64,000 bases of DNA from Tubulanus polymorphus (taxonomy: Eukaryota; Nemertea; Palaeonemertea; Tubulaniformes; Tubulanidae): the NCBI RefSeq assembly GCF_964204645.1, contig NC_134032.1:12642275-12706274 (forward strand), in the 5' to 3' direction. The notes below the pieces were generated by a model. The model had not been told where the DNA came from. It was given only the letters and a program-made list of their open reading frames with translations, and did no database searches. This document shows, piece by piece, positions 12,036 to 23,300 of this stretch. The position numbers were made by a program, and so were the translations under genes. How positions within the stretch are numbered: position 1 is the first letter of the stretch; each line of letters begins with the position of its first letter.

Positions 12036-12870
12036 GATTCTCAATGAATCGATTCAAACAATATGCATCCTGTTAAGTTTACAAACGGCTATGACGTCAC
12101 CGCGAATCGCGGCGGGTGTGCCACCTATTAGTGGTTTGGTTAACTAACCATTCGTTGAACTACCTAGCAAGCACATCGGTTATGGGGCCATGATCGATGA
12201 TGAAATCTCTACACGAAAGTCACCACATTCTAAGAATTTTCTTTTGATTGACTCAACTATGGACTCTGGGAGTCAACGTTTGAATCAATAATCGTTACAT
12301 TATTTAACACAGCTAAACGTTGGCAGATGGGGAAAACCCGATGATAAAAATGTATGCGAGAGATCGCCTACAGTGCGATAATCTATTTATTGATGCAAAC
12401 AAAAACAAACAAAAAACACAATAATTACCACATTTCATAAATTCCCCTATGTTTATATCGTGGGGAAATGTGTGCGAACTGTCAGAAAATGAAATATGTA
12501 TGTTTTCCAGAGATCGGCGGTGACGACAGCTTGTGCACTCGGTTTCAAAGAGGATTATCCGCGAACGGTTTGAAATCCTAACAACTGTCAGCGATTTGTT
12601 GTTTTCGTCGGCTTACGATTGGCGCATTATCATGATGCGTTTGACATTCAAAAATATTGGCGCAAAGACTAGACTTTCTACTGCCGCTGATTTAAAACAG
12701 GCTTCCCGCGGTGCTGGTTATCAGAGTCGGTGATACCGTGGTCGGTATTTTAGGTGTGGATGAAAATGAAATTGAAGCCGTGCGATGTGGATGGCACCGT
12801 AACACGTTTGACATCAATTGCGGGAGCACAAAATAAAGCACAATAGTTTTTTTTTTTAATTTGAATTGAC
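11455..12870 (+). other. 3' UTR of the Ig-TIR gene and following spacer
   Basis: From the stop codon to AATAAA at 12030-12035 this is probably 3' UTR. Further on, 12698-12835 holds a short open frame (RVGDTVVGILGVDENE.. to a TAA) immediately followed by AATAAA at about 12832. A TAA lies just upstream in the same frame and the acceptor is weak, so I do not call it a gene. The poly(A) signal of the convergent GPCR gene lies near 12880. Confidence 0.4.
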
Positions 12871-12878
12871 GAATGACT

Positions 12879-14141
12879 TTTATTACTCCTTACCACAGCG
12901 GGGATTGTTTAGACGTAGCCCGCATTATCCTGTTACTGGAAGCTATCATCCAAAATGGCGCCCTCGAAACTCTCCGAAAGTCGGATTCTATTCGCGATCG
13001 GAATTTACGCAGAAAGTACTCCCAGATTTAGATCCGTTTCACCACGATTAGGGAGGGGGGTCTAGCTATAACAGCGTTGATGAAAGTTCGTTCAATAGCG
13101 ATCAAGCTGACGATTCGATACGTTAGACCCGGATGAATCGCTATTATAAGAATGAAATAAGTATCCGACACTTCGATCGAGCCAACCTTTCAGAACTGCC
13201 CTCACCTCTTTGCTCGTTCCGATATAGATGAACACGTTGACGCTGAAATTCACATCCATGAGAAAGTTGGTGACTGGTCGGATCACGTTTATCGGGCTAT
13301 CGGGTCGTATTGCGATCGATATAAATACGCACGCATTCGGGATGAGGCATACGACGAAGGTGATCGTAACCACTAACAAGAGTTTAGTCACCTGACGGAC
13401 TTGGCGTTTGTGTATCTTCCCGGCCACGGTGACTCTTCTTCTCGTGAGCGAAACCATGATCATAGCATTGCAGGTTATGATAATCAACAACGGGCAAAAC
13501 ATGGCCAGCGTTATCGCTTTCAGCGTGTGCGACTTCTTCGAAGCCTTGTCGCTAACGCATCCCAGACCATCCACGTAGAAATGTCTGAACGGCGGAAAGA
13601 GGCTGTCGATGTGGATGAAAACGCCCGCCATAACGGTACATAATGTGACGATGATGGCATTTTTTCGGCTGTACAAGAACCTACCAACAATCGGAAAGCA
13701 AACGACGATCAAACGCTCGACGCTTAATATGGTCACCAGCCAACTGCTCTCGACCATCAGTAAGTAACAGGCGTACATCGTTATGCGACAGGTGTAAACG
13801 TTAGTAATTCGAATGGTAATTCGCCCGGTTACCAAAACCGACACCAGATTTATCCAGAATATCAGTCGGGTGACGATGTTGCCCAAGTCGCAAACGGATA
13901 GCGCCGTCAGGTACACCGAATACGTGTGCTTCCTCATTCTTTGGCTGGTCATGATCATCAACGCCAGCGGATTGCTTATCAGTCCTAAAACGATGATGAT
14001 TAGAGTGGTCACAAAATGAAACCATAGTTTCCACGGCGCTCCGTTGACGTAGGTGACCGGCTGTATGAACAGATATTCATAAACCATAGCGTAACCTAAC
14101 GCACCAGTCAAATTCCCTGTATCGTTATGCGTCGATACCAT
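12879..14141 (-). CDS. rhodopsin-class G protein-coupled receptor (349 aa)
   Basis: A single uninterrupted exon (CDS 14141 to 13092) encodes seven hydrophobic helices at about residues 42-65, 76-100, 118-146, 160-180, 207-230, 250-275 and 284-308. Family landmarks are present: Asn57 in helix 1 (LISNPL), Asp85 in helix 2 (LSVCDLG), Cys118 at the top of helix 3 with a Cys in extracellular loop 2 (GLGC), and N-glycosylation sites at Asn6 and Asn10. Departures are ERL instead of DRY (142-144), no Trp in helix 4, and VFIYI where NPxxY is expected. Such divergent single-exon receptors are common among invertebrate peptide receptors (FMRFamide-receptor-like), but no ligand can be assigned. An AATAAA on the minus strand lies at about 12884-12879, just over 200 nt after the stop. 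Confidence 0.88.
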
Positions 14142-15034
14142 TTTTTCTTGATCTATACTGCTAATATATGTTGCCTATTTAAACACTTGTTTGGTATATC
14201 AGAAAATACCTTTACACGTCCGATCAAAATGTTGAAATGATTTATTTCATCAGAACTTTTGATACTTATATATAAAGGTGTAGTCCGGCAGTGATGTCTC
14301 ATTTAACACCTGGCCACGTGTAATTACTATTTCACTCCTCCGCTTTGTGTTGATGGAAAGTACTAATTTACTCTAAATTTAATGTAGATATCTAGAAACG
14401 GAAATAATTTATCACCTCAACCTTGTATCTGACACCTTTTCCCGAAGTGTTGATGAAGGGTGTGCTCCGGTTAAAGAAATTTCGTTGGTTTGTACCGGAA
14501 GACAGAAACCTCTGACGCAGACGATTTGGAGTGTTTTCAAGTATCTCAATTTCAAGTATTTCTATACAAGCGCCCCTCCCCCTCCCCCGTTCTAACAGAC
14601 ACGACCTTACACATGTTTTCGACAGGCATTCGCCATCCTAGGTCGTCAAGAAATCGTCGATTGCTGTGCGCTATAACTCCTTGTAGAATAGACGTGATGC
14701 AGAAAAGGCAACAACAAAGATTGAAACCCATTACCAAAAAACTTAAAGTATCAGATTTATTACCAAGAATTAAAACCAAATGACGAATAACCAAATAATG
14801 AAAAATTCTTTTTAAACTGAGGGTAGCAAATTATGTAACTGTGAAAAAATAGATGTGATCAATTGAAGTTTGTGAATATCAAGCAGTTTTGGAATATCCG
14901 CGAGAGATCGGCGAGATTTGCTCGAGCCAATAAAGGTTCTAAATTCGAAATACAAGCGTTCCCCCTTGGAATATTGCAAATGTGAATGTACAAGACAGAA
15001 GTAAAGATTTTTAACACACATGTGCATAAGATAC
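14142..15034. other. intergenic upstream of the GPCR gene
   Basis: No gene is supported. The 80-97 codon frames around 14490-14790 occur on both strands at once and have no splice signals or family features. The region presumably includes the GPCR promoter, but I see no clear TATA box. Confidence 0.4.
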
Positions 15035-15261
15035 TTAGGCTAAAAAAAAATTGATACCTTGTTTCTCCGCTCTGCTGAGCTTAAATGTTGACCCGGCCGG
15101 CCGCCTTTCTAGCCTATACATTACTTATTTTAAAATCGTGATCAATTTTACCATAACAGACCCGGCCGCTATAGAAATGAACTGTTTATAAATTTTATCA
15201 TATTGTACAAAAATGACCCGGCCGCTGCGGAGAAACAAGGTATCATTTTTGTTTAGCCTTA
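15035..15261 (-). mobile_element. Harbinger-like MITE, copy 2
   Basis: The body is 15038-15258, flanked by TTA target duplications (15035-15037 and 15259-15261). It is inverted relative to copy 1, with the three GACCCGGCCG(C) motifs reading in the opposite direction, and shares the same inverted ends beginning GGCTAA. Confidence 0.82.
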
Positions 15262-15840
15262 GCTAGATTTTTTTCCGCGAGACAAGAAAATATTTTGGTG
15301 AATAACCACTTTTGAATAGTGAAGGTCTAACAGTCGTTTCTCCGATGGGCCGCTCGCCAGGAATCGGCTGATCGTTTTTTTCTCTAGAAATTAATTACAG
15401 TTAATTTAATGAACTACTCAAGCATTTCTCATCGTAACTCCTTGATTGAATTATACCAATATAACGCTTGAGTATACACAAATTAACACCACAAAAACAG
15501 ACTCTAAATTGTGGATACGTCATCGGATCATACGTTATGCGCGGGCGACACTTCAAACGCCGTCCTGTGGAGAGGTTAATGAACAATCCGAACGATAGTC
15601 TTGCGCGGAGACAATAACAATAACAAAAACAAACAATACGACACTTTTTGGGTGTACAATAGAGGCTTGGTCCTACATTGGGGCAGCTGGGTCTTAATTT
15701 CAAAAACTTCCTCAGAATATACATGAAAAATGAGGTTTTAGTATTACCGTGTATTCTATAAACGATTTCTTCGTTTAATAGTCCGCAGTATATGTTGCGC
15801 GTTGAAAGTATGGTGGATCTTTTCACAGATGCTGAACTGG
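15262..15840. other. spacer between two MITE copies
   Basis: A 162-codon open frame runs on the minus strand (15889-15401) but it starts inside MITE copy 3, has no recognisable domain and no splice or poly(A) context. I treat it as chance. Confidence 0.4.
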
Positions 15841-16065
15841 TTAGGCTAAACAAAAATGATACCTTGTTTCTCCGCAGCGGCCGGGTCATTTTTGTAAAAT
15901 ATGATAAAATTTATAAACAGTTCATTTCTATAGCGGCCGGGTCTGTTATGGTAAAATTGATCACGATTTTAAAAAAGTAATGTATAGGGTAGATAGGCGG
16001 CCGGCCGGGTCAACATTTAAGCTCAGCAGAGCGGAGAAACAAGGTATCAATTTTTTTTAGCCTTA
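15841..16065 (+). mobile_element. Harbinger-like MITE, copy 3
   Basis: The body is 15844-16062, flanked by TTA (15841-15843 and 16063-16065). It has the same orientation as copy 1 and is nearly identical to it through most of its length. It sits less than 600 bp from copy 2 in the opposite orientation. Confidence 0.82.
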
Positions 16066-16356
16066 ACCTTGAGGATAGTACGTCTGAAGACGACGTACAG
16101 TCGTTTGAGTAGCTCTACGACACGATTCATGCATGCACCACTGGCAGGTCTTCAGCAAACTGGCCGGAGAAAATGTCGGAGAAAAGATTGCCAAAGATTG
16201 CCAGCACCCGCAGTCGGTCCCCCATCGAGGACAATCGTAAATATCAACACGTCTCCCCAAGACATCCCGGCCAATGTGTGGTATAAGCTGTTTCAGTGCG
16301 GGATTCTCAGTTTAGAAAAAAATTAAAATTAATTCATGAGTTCATTAATTCATTTT

Positions 16357-16626
16357 CTAAGGGCAGATTTAGGGGGGTGGACCGGATGGTTTGGTCCACC
16401 CCCTTCAAAATTCGAATGTGCCCTCCAAAAAGGCTGAAAAAATTTTAAAAAGACTAAAATAAACAAGAAAAGCCCCTCTGATTGTCCTGGATATTCTGTG
16501 GGAGGGCTAGAAGAGCCCCTACCGATGTATTTTGCAGCCCTCGCATTGCCAAATCTGCCCTTTCAAATTAGGTGCCCTTTCCAATTTAAGGGTCACCCCT
16601 TTCAAAGAATCCTAGATCCGCCCTTG
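16357..16626. mobile_element. foldback element with AAGGGCRGATYTAGG ends
   Basis: The left end AAGGGCAGATTTAGG and the right end CCTAGATCCGCCCTT are inverted copies about 265 bp apart. The interior repeats CCACCCCC and GCCCTTTC blocks, partly self-complementary. No clear target duplication is seen. It is likely a MITE-type element of unassigned superfamily. Confidence 0.5.
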
Positions 16627-17379
16627 TTTTCAATGAGTTGACTCTACAAAGTACGTATCCGCACTCCTCGGGAAGTTAAATCTTCTCCTGTACAGCAACT
16701 AGCCTACATCAGTAGATATGGGATCTTCGAAAAATTTAAAGCCCGTTTTTTCAGTGTTAAAAATTTAGAGCTTTTTTCACAATTTTGGGAAAATTATTTT
16801 AGTTTCTTTTTAGTGCGACGCCGGATGTGTCTGTTCTTGATAAGGCTGCCCGGAGGTTTCGACCGCACGTCATGGTGCTCCGGCGTCACTACTCGTGAAC
16901 TGGCTTCTCGGGTGCTTATGTCATGTTTCAGCTTCGAACGACACTCACAGTGACCTTGCGTCTTATCGTCAACAACTCTAGCGCGTGTACTTTAGATGAA
17001 CCCTGGCTGATAACCGTGGTGCGTAGACACCGTTTGATGCTAAATATAAAACTGATCGAGGCAAACACTATAACGACTCCCGGCGACCCGACGCCTTCTT
17101 AGACTTCTTTTGTGATGATATAAATAGCTGAACCGGATACCATCCTACATTCCATAGATGCGTCGCATGGAAAGGGCCTTTGAATATTTGTTTTTCACGG
17201 GGATATTCATACGTTTATACGTAATAGCGCTGCGTCTGTGGCGGCGGCGGCACACGCTCGGTCCTGCGCTGTATGTGCCATTGTGAGCTGGTGAGTAGCG
17301 AGTAATCGCGCGTTGTCAGATTTACACTCCGGCACCGTCTGCCAGAGGCTTCGAGTCCGTCTAGTGCTGAAACTACAAT
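16627..17379 (+). promoter_or_regulatory. probable promoter and 5' UTR of the 160-aa protein gene
   Basis: A TATAAATA sequence stands at 17119-17126, about 255 bp upstream of the ATG at 17380. A GGCGGCGGCGG stretch at about 17240 is GC-rich. No other gene is visible between 16066 and 17379. Core-promoter use is inferred. Confidence 0.35.
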
Positions 17380-20300
17380 ATGGATATCGTGTTGTTTATT
17401 GTCGGATTTATAATAATACTGATTGCTGAGAATTACGCGAAAGAATACACTAACAGACCCGGTAAGAAATTGCATAGCCATATGAGAAGAGTGCATTGTG
17501 AACACCAACGTAAACAGTTGTTGCGGTTGAAATATTTTCCTCCCATAGACCTATGAATTTTATACTCCAAAATTCCATCTCCAGTCGAATATATTTTCAT
17601 CATCTTTTAAAAATTCGATTTAAGCGTAGGCGATTGTATAGTATTAGAAAGTACACGAGTTTCTTGCATGAGACCCGCCAAGACAAACAACAACGAACTA
17701 CAATGTAGAACTTTCCAGTCTAGGGGATCCCTAGTTAGTTACCTAATCGTTGGTGGTAAGCTTTTTATAATCGGAAGGGCTTATGTGGTTTGTGAAAATA
17801 TCCGATCGTGAAACTAAACCACAGTCAGGTCACTGACTAAGGGAATCCCCGTAGGACAGTACAGGGAAGGGCATCTAGAATGATGACCAACGGATGCTAG
17901 TTGTCAGTTAATGCCATTCGATTGTCTACAATGCCTATAAAGTAATACTTAAATTATCGTATGTATTATACTTTCATTACTAATGGTTTCATAATGTGGT
18001 TTATACTGTAGTAGCCTACGGTACGCTGTACATAACAGTGTGTATTGCGTATATGCGCGAGCTTTTAGTCTATGCTAGATATTATCTGGTCTACTTTTAA
18101 TTGGTGTATATGTATACATCTGCATTAACTATTTTCATTACACACAGTTAACAGAAATGGAATATCTGGGCCAATGGGACAAGAAATTCACTAGACTATT
18201 GGCTACGTAGAAAGTTTTGGCCGCCAATGTCCAAAAATTCTCAAAGGTATAGATTGGAATAGACGTCTCAAGGCTTATCCAAGTTGTTATTTGTTCCATT
18301 GATCAATGTCGTCACCAGCAATATCAATCAAATCATATCGCGTTTATATCAATGTTGTTTCATCAAAAGTGTCCATACGCTGGTAAGTTTGCGGATCTTT
18401 GTTGAAAGCGTTTGCCATACCACCAGTTTCACAATCCCTGCAAGGATTGCTAGATATATTGGCTGTCTCCCACCGAAGCTCACGCCAACTTTGAACCTTT
18501 GGAGGGAAAAATGTTCCGTAGGAGAGTCTCGCGATGCCATCCGGTTGAACTAGTCAGTAAGTTAGGATTGGTGTGTTTCCAGAGACATCAAGAAGTTGAA
18601 TCTCGTACCAGAGACTGTCACGGTGACCCAGTCCCAGTAAAACCCCCTCTCGTAGCCAGAACAACTCTCGTTTAAGCGCCCATGCTGCTTTGGTAGTATC
18701 GGCGATACGGTCTCGCATCTCGACCGCGGAAGTGCACTTTCCAAAACAAATAACATTGAACTACGAGCAATTATAATAGCATTGAATAAGTGGTTCAGCT
18801 GAACAATATTGGTTGAAAGGTTCTGCGTTCCGAAGTGCCGTGTGCGTCGCTGGTTTCGTAGTAAACAAAACAATCCAGAAATCAATTAACCCTATACGAG
18901 ACACAATACGTGTATTGCGCAGAGCGAATTACTAGAATTCTCACGTGGTAATTTCGTATTCAAGAGTCAAAGATATAAATACACAATGAAACATCGTTAT
19001 AACGAACTCGCTTAAAACGATTCCTCGCTGTAACGAACTGAGAATTTCGTCACAAATTAAAAAACGATTTTCAGAATTTCATACTGGACATAACGAACTA
19101 TAATCAGGGATAATGCGCAATTCTTGATCCGGTCTTCTCTGAAGTCATGGGATTCAGGGTTCGGCTCCTTTTTCGTCGTGCGGCGAATAACAAGTTTCCC
19201 GAGAACGACGAATATTCCTTTTTTTTCACCTTAAAAACTTCTTGGAATCTGACACGAGTGAAGTGCACTGAGGTCTTACCGACTGCTTTAAGAGTCATTT
19301 GCCAAAGACAGAAGGCAGCCTCGGGGAAGACCGTTGCGGGACGCACTTGTTGGTAGGCCTTAATCTTAGTCGAGTAAAATTAGATCCATCCGTAAGTAAA
19401 AAGCGTCTATACCATGATACAGGAAGCTGCGTGTATTGCGTTTAAGCTGTCAGTTCCAATTTCTAGTATTTGAAGACGTGGGTTAGCTTGTAACATCGAA
19501 AGCGACTGTGGCGGTGCCTTGATGAGGGAGGGAGTCGTTGCTGTTACACCTGGCGCTGAAGTTGTGTATTTTTCTCATACGGACGTCGATTCCGGTCACC
19601 TTCGAACAGTAAGCCGCTTGCTGCAGAAGATCTATGCTAGCCGCTCGGGGAAACCTGGATCAGATCGGGATCCATCGTGTTGACAACCGTTTTTGAGGCT
19701 GATTGACGGCCATGTCAATCAGCTTAGTATCCTAAAAGGCGTTGAATAAGATTACCTCGATTGATAGTGTAGATAGTGTAGGGACTAAAAGAACGATATT
19801 TTCTGATTTTCCACTGCTCCGTTATCCATACACAGTGTTTATACATGACCAGAAAAGAGCATTAGAAACCTTGTCTAGATAAAGAATAGGCATTGATATG
19901 CAGAGCACGCAGAACAAAAACAAGATTTATTTTTTAGGCTGTTCATGTTTGTTTATCTTTCATGTGGACACAATTCACATAACTTTCAGGATTCCGATGC
20001 ACAGCTATATCGGGGCTCAAAAAAAAAATTTTGGGACGTTGAAATAATAATGTTTTGTTTACCGCTGTGAAAACAATTCTATAGGCGAAACAAGTTTGAC
20101 CTTCGCAAAAACGAAAGCAAAATTCATATGCCAGTGGGAAGTCGTGCACAGAAAAACAAAACAATATTCAAGGCCACACACATACAAACTTGATCATGCA
20201 AAAACTACATTTATATCGCAAAAACATAGCGAATGTTTTGTGTTGTGACTCGGGGGGAATCTTCGAAATTCTCTCTAACAGTAATACGAGGCGTTTATAA

Positions 20301-23300
20301 AGTGTTGTTTATTCGACACCTTATTTCGCGCAATCAGTCGTCACACGATGTGAAAAAATCTATACCGATAACAATGCATTTTATCTACAGCTACTGCAGC
20401 TTGTCTTAGTCGATACCGGTTTTGACTATGGATATCACGTTTACCGTATATGTTGGAGGCTATACTTAAGCATATCAAAATAACGCTTTGAATTTATGTG
20501 GATATTGATAAAAATATTTCACATATATAAAAATAGAATGTGCACGTATTTCCTTGTGTAATTCCGCCACCTTTGATCAAACATTTTAATCACTGCCGGG
20601 GCTTTTTAAGTTGGGGAAGGGGGGGGGTGAATTGTAGCTTAGATAATCCATCCCGTACCAATAAAATATAGATAGAAAAGGGTGGCAACTCGTATCCAGA
20701 CACTTCAATTTGAATTGGCTATAACTCCTAGAATGTTCACAGGATTTCCCTGAAATCTGTTCATGTTGTTCACAACATTCTATATTTTTAAAATAGGTCT
20801 ACTTAAAAGCCTTTTGATGACGTTTCATAGCTCAAAAATGTGATTAAATGCGACGGAGATCCCTCAAAGTATCCAGTACGGCAAATGGTATAGTGGCAGC
20901 AAATATCCTCTACCTTTCAACTTTGAAGAGCCCCTGAAAAGCTTTGTAGATATGTATATAGTACCTGGGATATTGGATGATTTAAGTTACTATTCGCCCC
21001 AAACCTAAGTACGAGCCACCAAGGAATTAACTATACTCAAAATGATATGTTCACGAATTTTCGAGGTTTTAGTGAGTGAACCTGGATTAATCGTCTAAGT
21101 TGACGATCTTAGTAAATTGAATCGGAAATTGGGACTCAAAAATAGTGACCACTTATGTATTAAATGATTATCTGATGACAAGACTTCTCAACCGAGCGCG
21201 ACTGCAATCGATCAACACACCGCTTAAGACGGCGGATTTTTCAAAGATCTATTTGGAAAATCTTCTCTGATTCTCGCAGTAACAAAGGGTGGAATAGCTA
21301 CCGATCAGTAAAAACATGAGTTGACTTCGACGGAGTCTCACGGTGAATTTATTGGAATTTCCTACGGATGTTTCGCATATCAGGGATATCAGACACGGAT
21401 ATTGCTGGCAACAACAACAGCACAAGCTGTCACCGCTCGTTTTAATTCAGCCAACTGTTCGCCAATGACTCATATAAATACCTCCCTACGTAGACTGAGC
21501 CGTCATTCTGAGTCTTAACAAATCCATTTTAAGAGTCCACGTTTTTTTTTAAATCTTAAAATAGGGATTGATCCCGTTTTTTTTATTTGATTGGTAGATT
21601 TCGTTTGATTTTTTTGATTTGGTGTCCCTTACAAGCCCATCACACCTGAGCATTGAACAAAACTGAACTGTACTTCACATTGTGTTAGGTAAGGACTCGA
21701 GAATTCAAAATGGTCACAAAAATGCCCTGTTTTAAAACTGTCGAATATAGCCCTCGTGTCCAACTCCCCGATTTATATCTTTCCATATATAAGGATTCTT
21801 ACATTTTCACCTGATGATTTTATTTTTATCATCTTTCCCCTCCTCTCCTCTGCCTGTCTGTCTGTCTGTCTCTCCCACTCCATCCGAAGGTACATGTTGA
21901 TTGATAACTGCTTATGGTATTATCGATTTTATGATTGATTTACGATTATGTGTTTGTGCGCTTGAGAAATTTATCCCGTCGACGAAAGATGATAAGCTCT
22001 TATTACTTAGCTTATCAGTGAACGACTTCATCTTATATACGCCGTATTAGACACTTTCTTTACAAACAGAGCAATCGTCTTAGTCAGTCATGCGATGCTT
22101 CCCTATGAAAGTTAAGATCCTTGGACTTAATTAGAATGATCTATGTTGTTCTTCTATGGCGGCTGTGGTTGTTTTGGTTGGTTTATTCTGTTTTACGTCA
22201 ATATGTTGGCCTGGCATAAATTTTCTACACTTTCATGGAATCAGCTGACAGCTGATGGGACCACAGAAAATATCATCAATTCCTTTTCTCTTCTTCGTCA
22301 ATAGCAGCCAACGTTACGAGCAAGAGCTCAAGTGATCAAACCTCTGGGTTACATGTATTTTCGTGTATTCCTGGGTTCTATATTCTCGAGTTAACGTAAA
22401 TAAACGCGCCCGTGGCTACGGGGAGGGGGGGGGGTAATTAAGGGGGAGGGGTCGAGTGCTTTCTGCTTCTGATTTACTCATGCACGCTCTACGGGAAGCT
22501 AATAAAACTGTCGTTGATTTTACGTTTGCATCGTTTACGCAGCAGTTGCGTCAATAAAACCGGGACTGCCCTTATATATCACCCTATGACGTCAATAAAA
22601 ACCGGGACTGTCCTTAAAGATCACCCTATGACGTCAATAAAAACCGGGACTGCCTCTATAGATCACCCAATGACGTCAATAATTACGTATAATGAATATG
22701 TTGACTCATGTTTAGAAAAGATGACCGCCTAATCATCAGAAAATGTGGATATAAATCATTAATGACGTCACTGATAACCCCTTGATGAAACTTTCGAAAT
22801 TGACGAAGCTTTCGTGAAAAGGGCTGAAATAATACTAATGATGTAAATGCATCAATTAAGCTAACCAGAATGGTAAAAAGGACATATACCAATGTATCCT
22901 TCCATCGAGAAACAAGGTTATTCAAAGATATCATATAATGAGGATTTTACTTGTAAACGGCAAATAACTGGACGAGTCGAAAGAGATATTCTTCTTGAGA
23001 ACCTTCTGTCAGAATGATTCGAACTCAGTGGTATAGCCGGTATTCTGTGGAGGGATAGTTTCTGGCGTGTGTCAATTTTTCAATGTTTGTAAATTGCTTT
23101 TTATTTTCGTTGCAGACAATTCTTTTCCATCGACGAACCTAGTAGCCAACCATCACGTGACGTGCGGTGACCATCTGCCGGGAATGTTTCCATCTAAAAC
23201 CTGGACCTGCAATGATTTCAAGTAAGTGCCAATATAATGGTCCAGAACCATATTTGCGTGGGTTTAATTTGACTCGGGATCCAGTTCCAAGCAGTTAACG

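Noticed and set aside
12510-12835. Possible terminal exon with AATAAA directly after a stop
   Set aside because: All three frames contain stops near the acceptor at 12511, and the only long frame needs a weak acceptor at about 12698; no partner exon was found.
15401-15889. 162-codon frame on the minus strand
   Set aside because: It begins inside a MITE copy, has no recognisable domain and lacks splice or poly(A) context.
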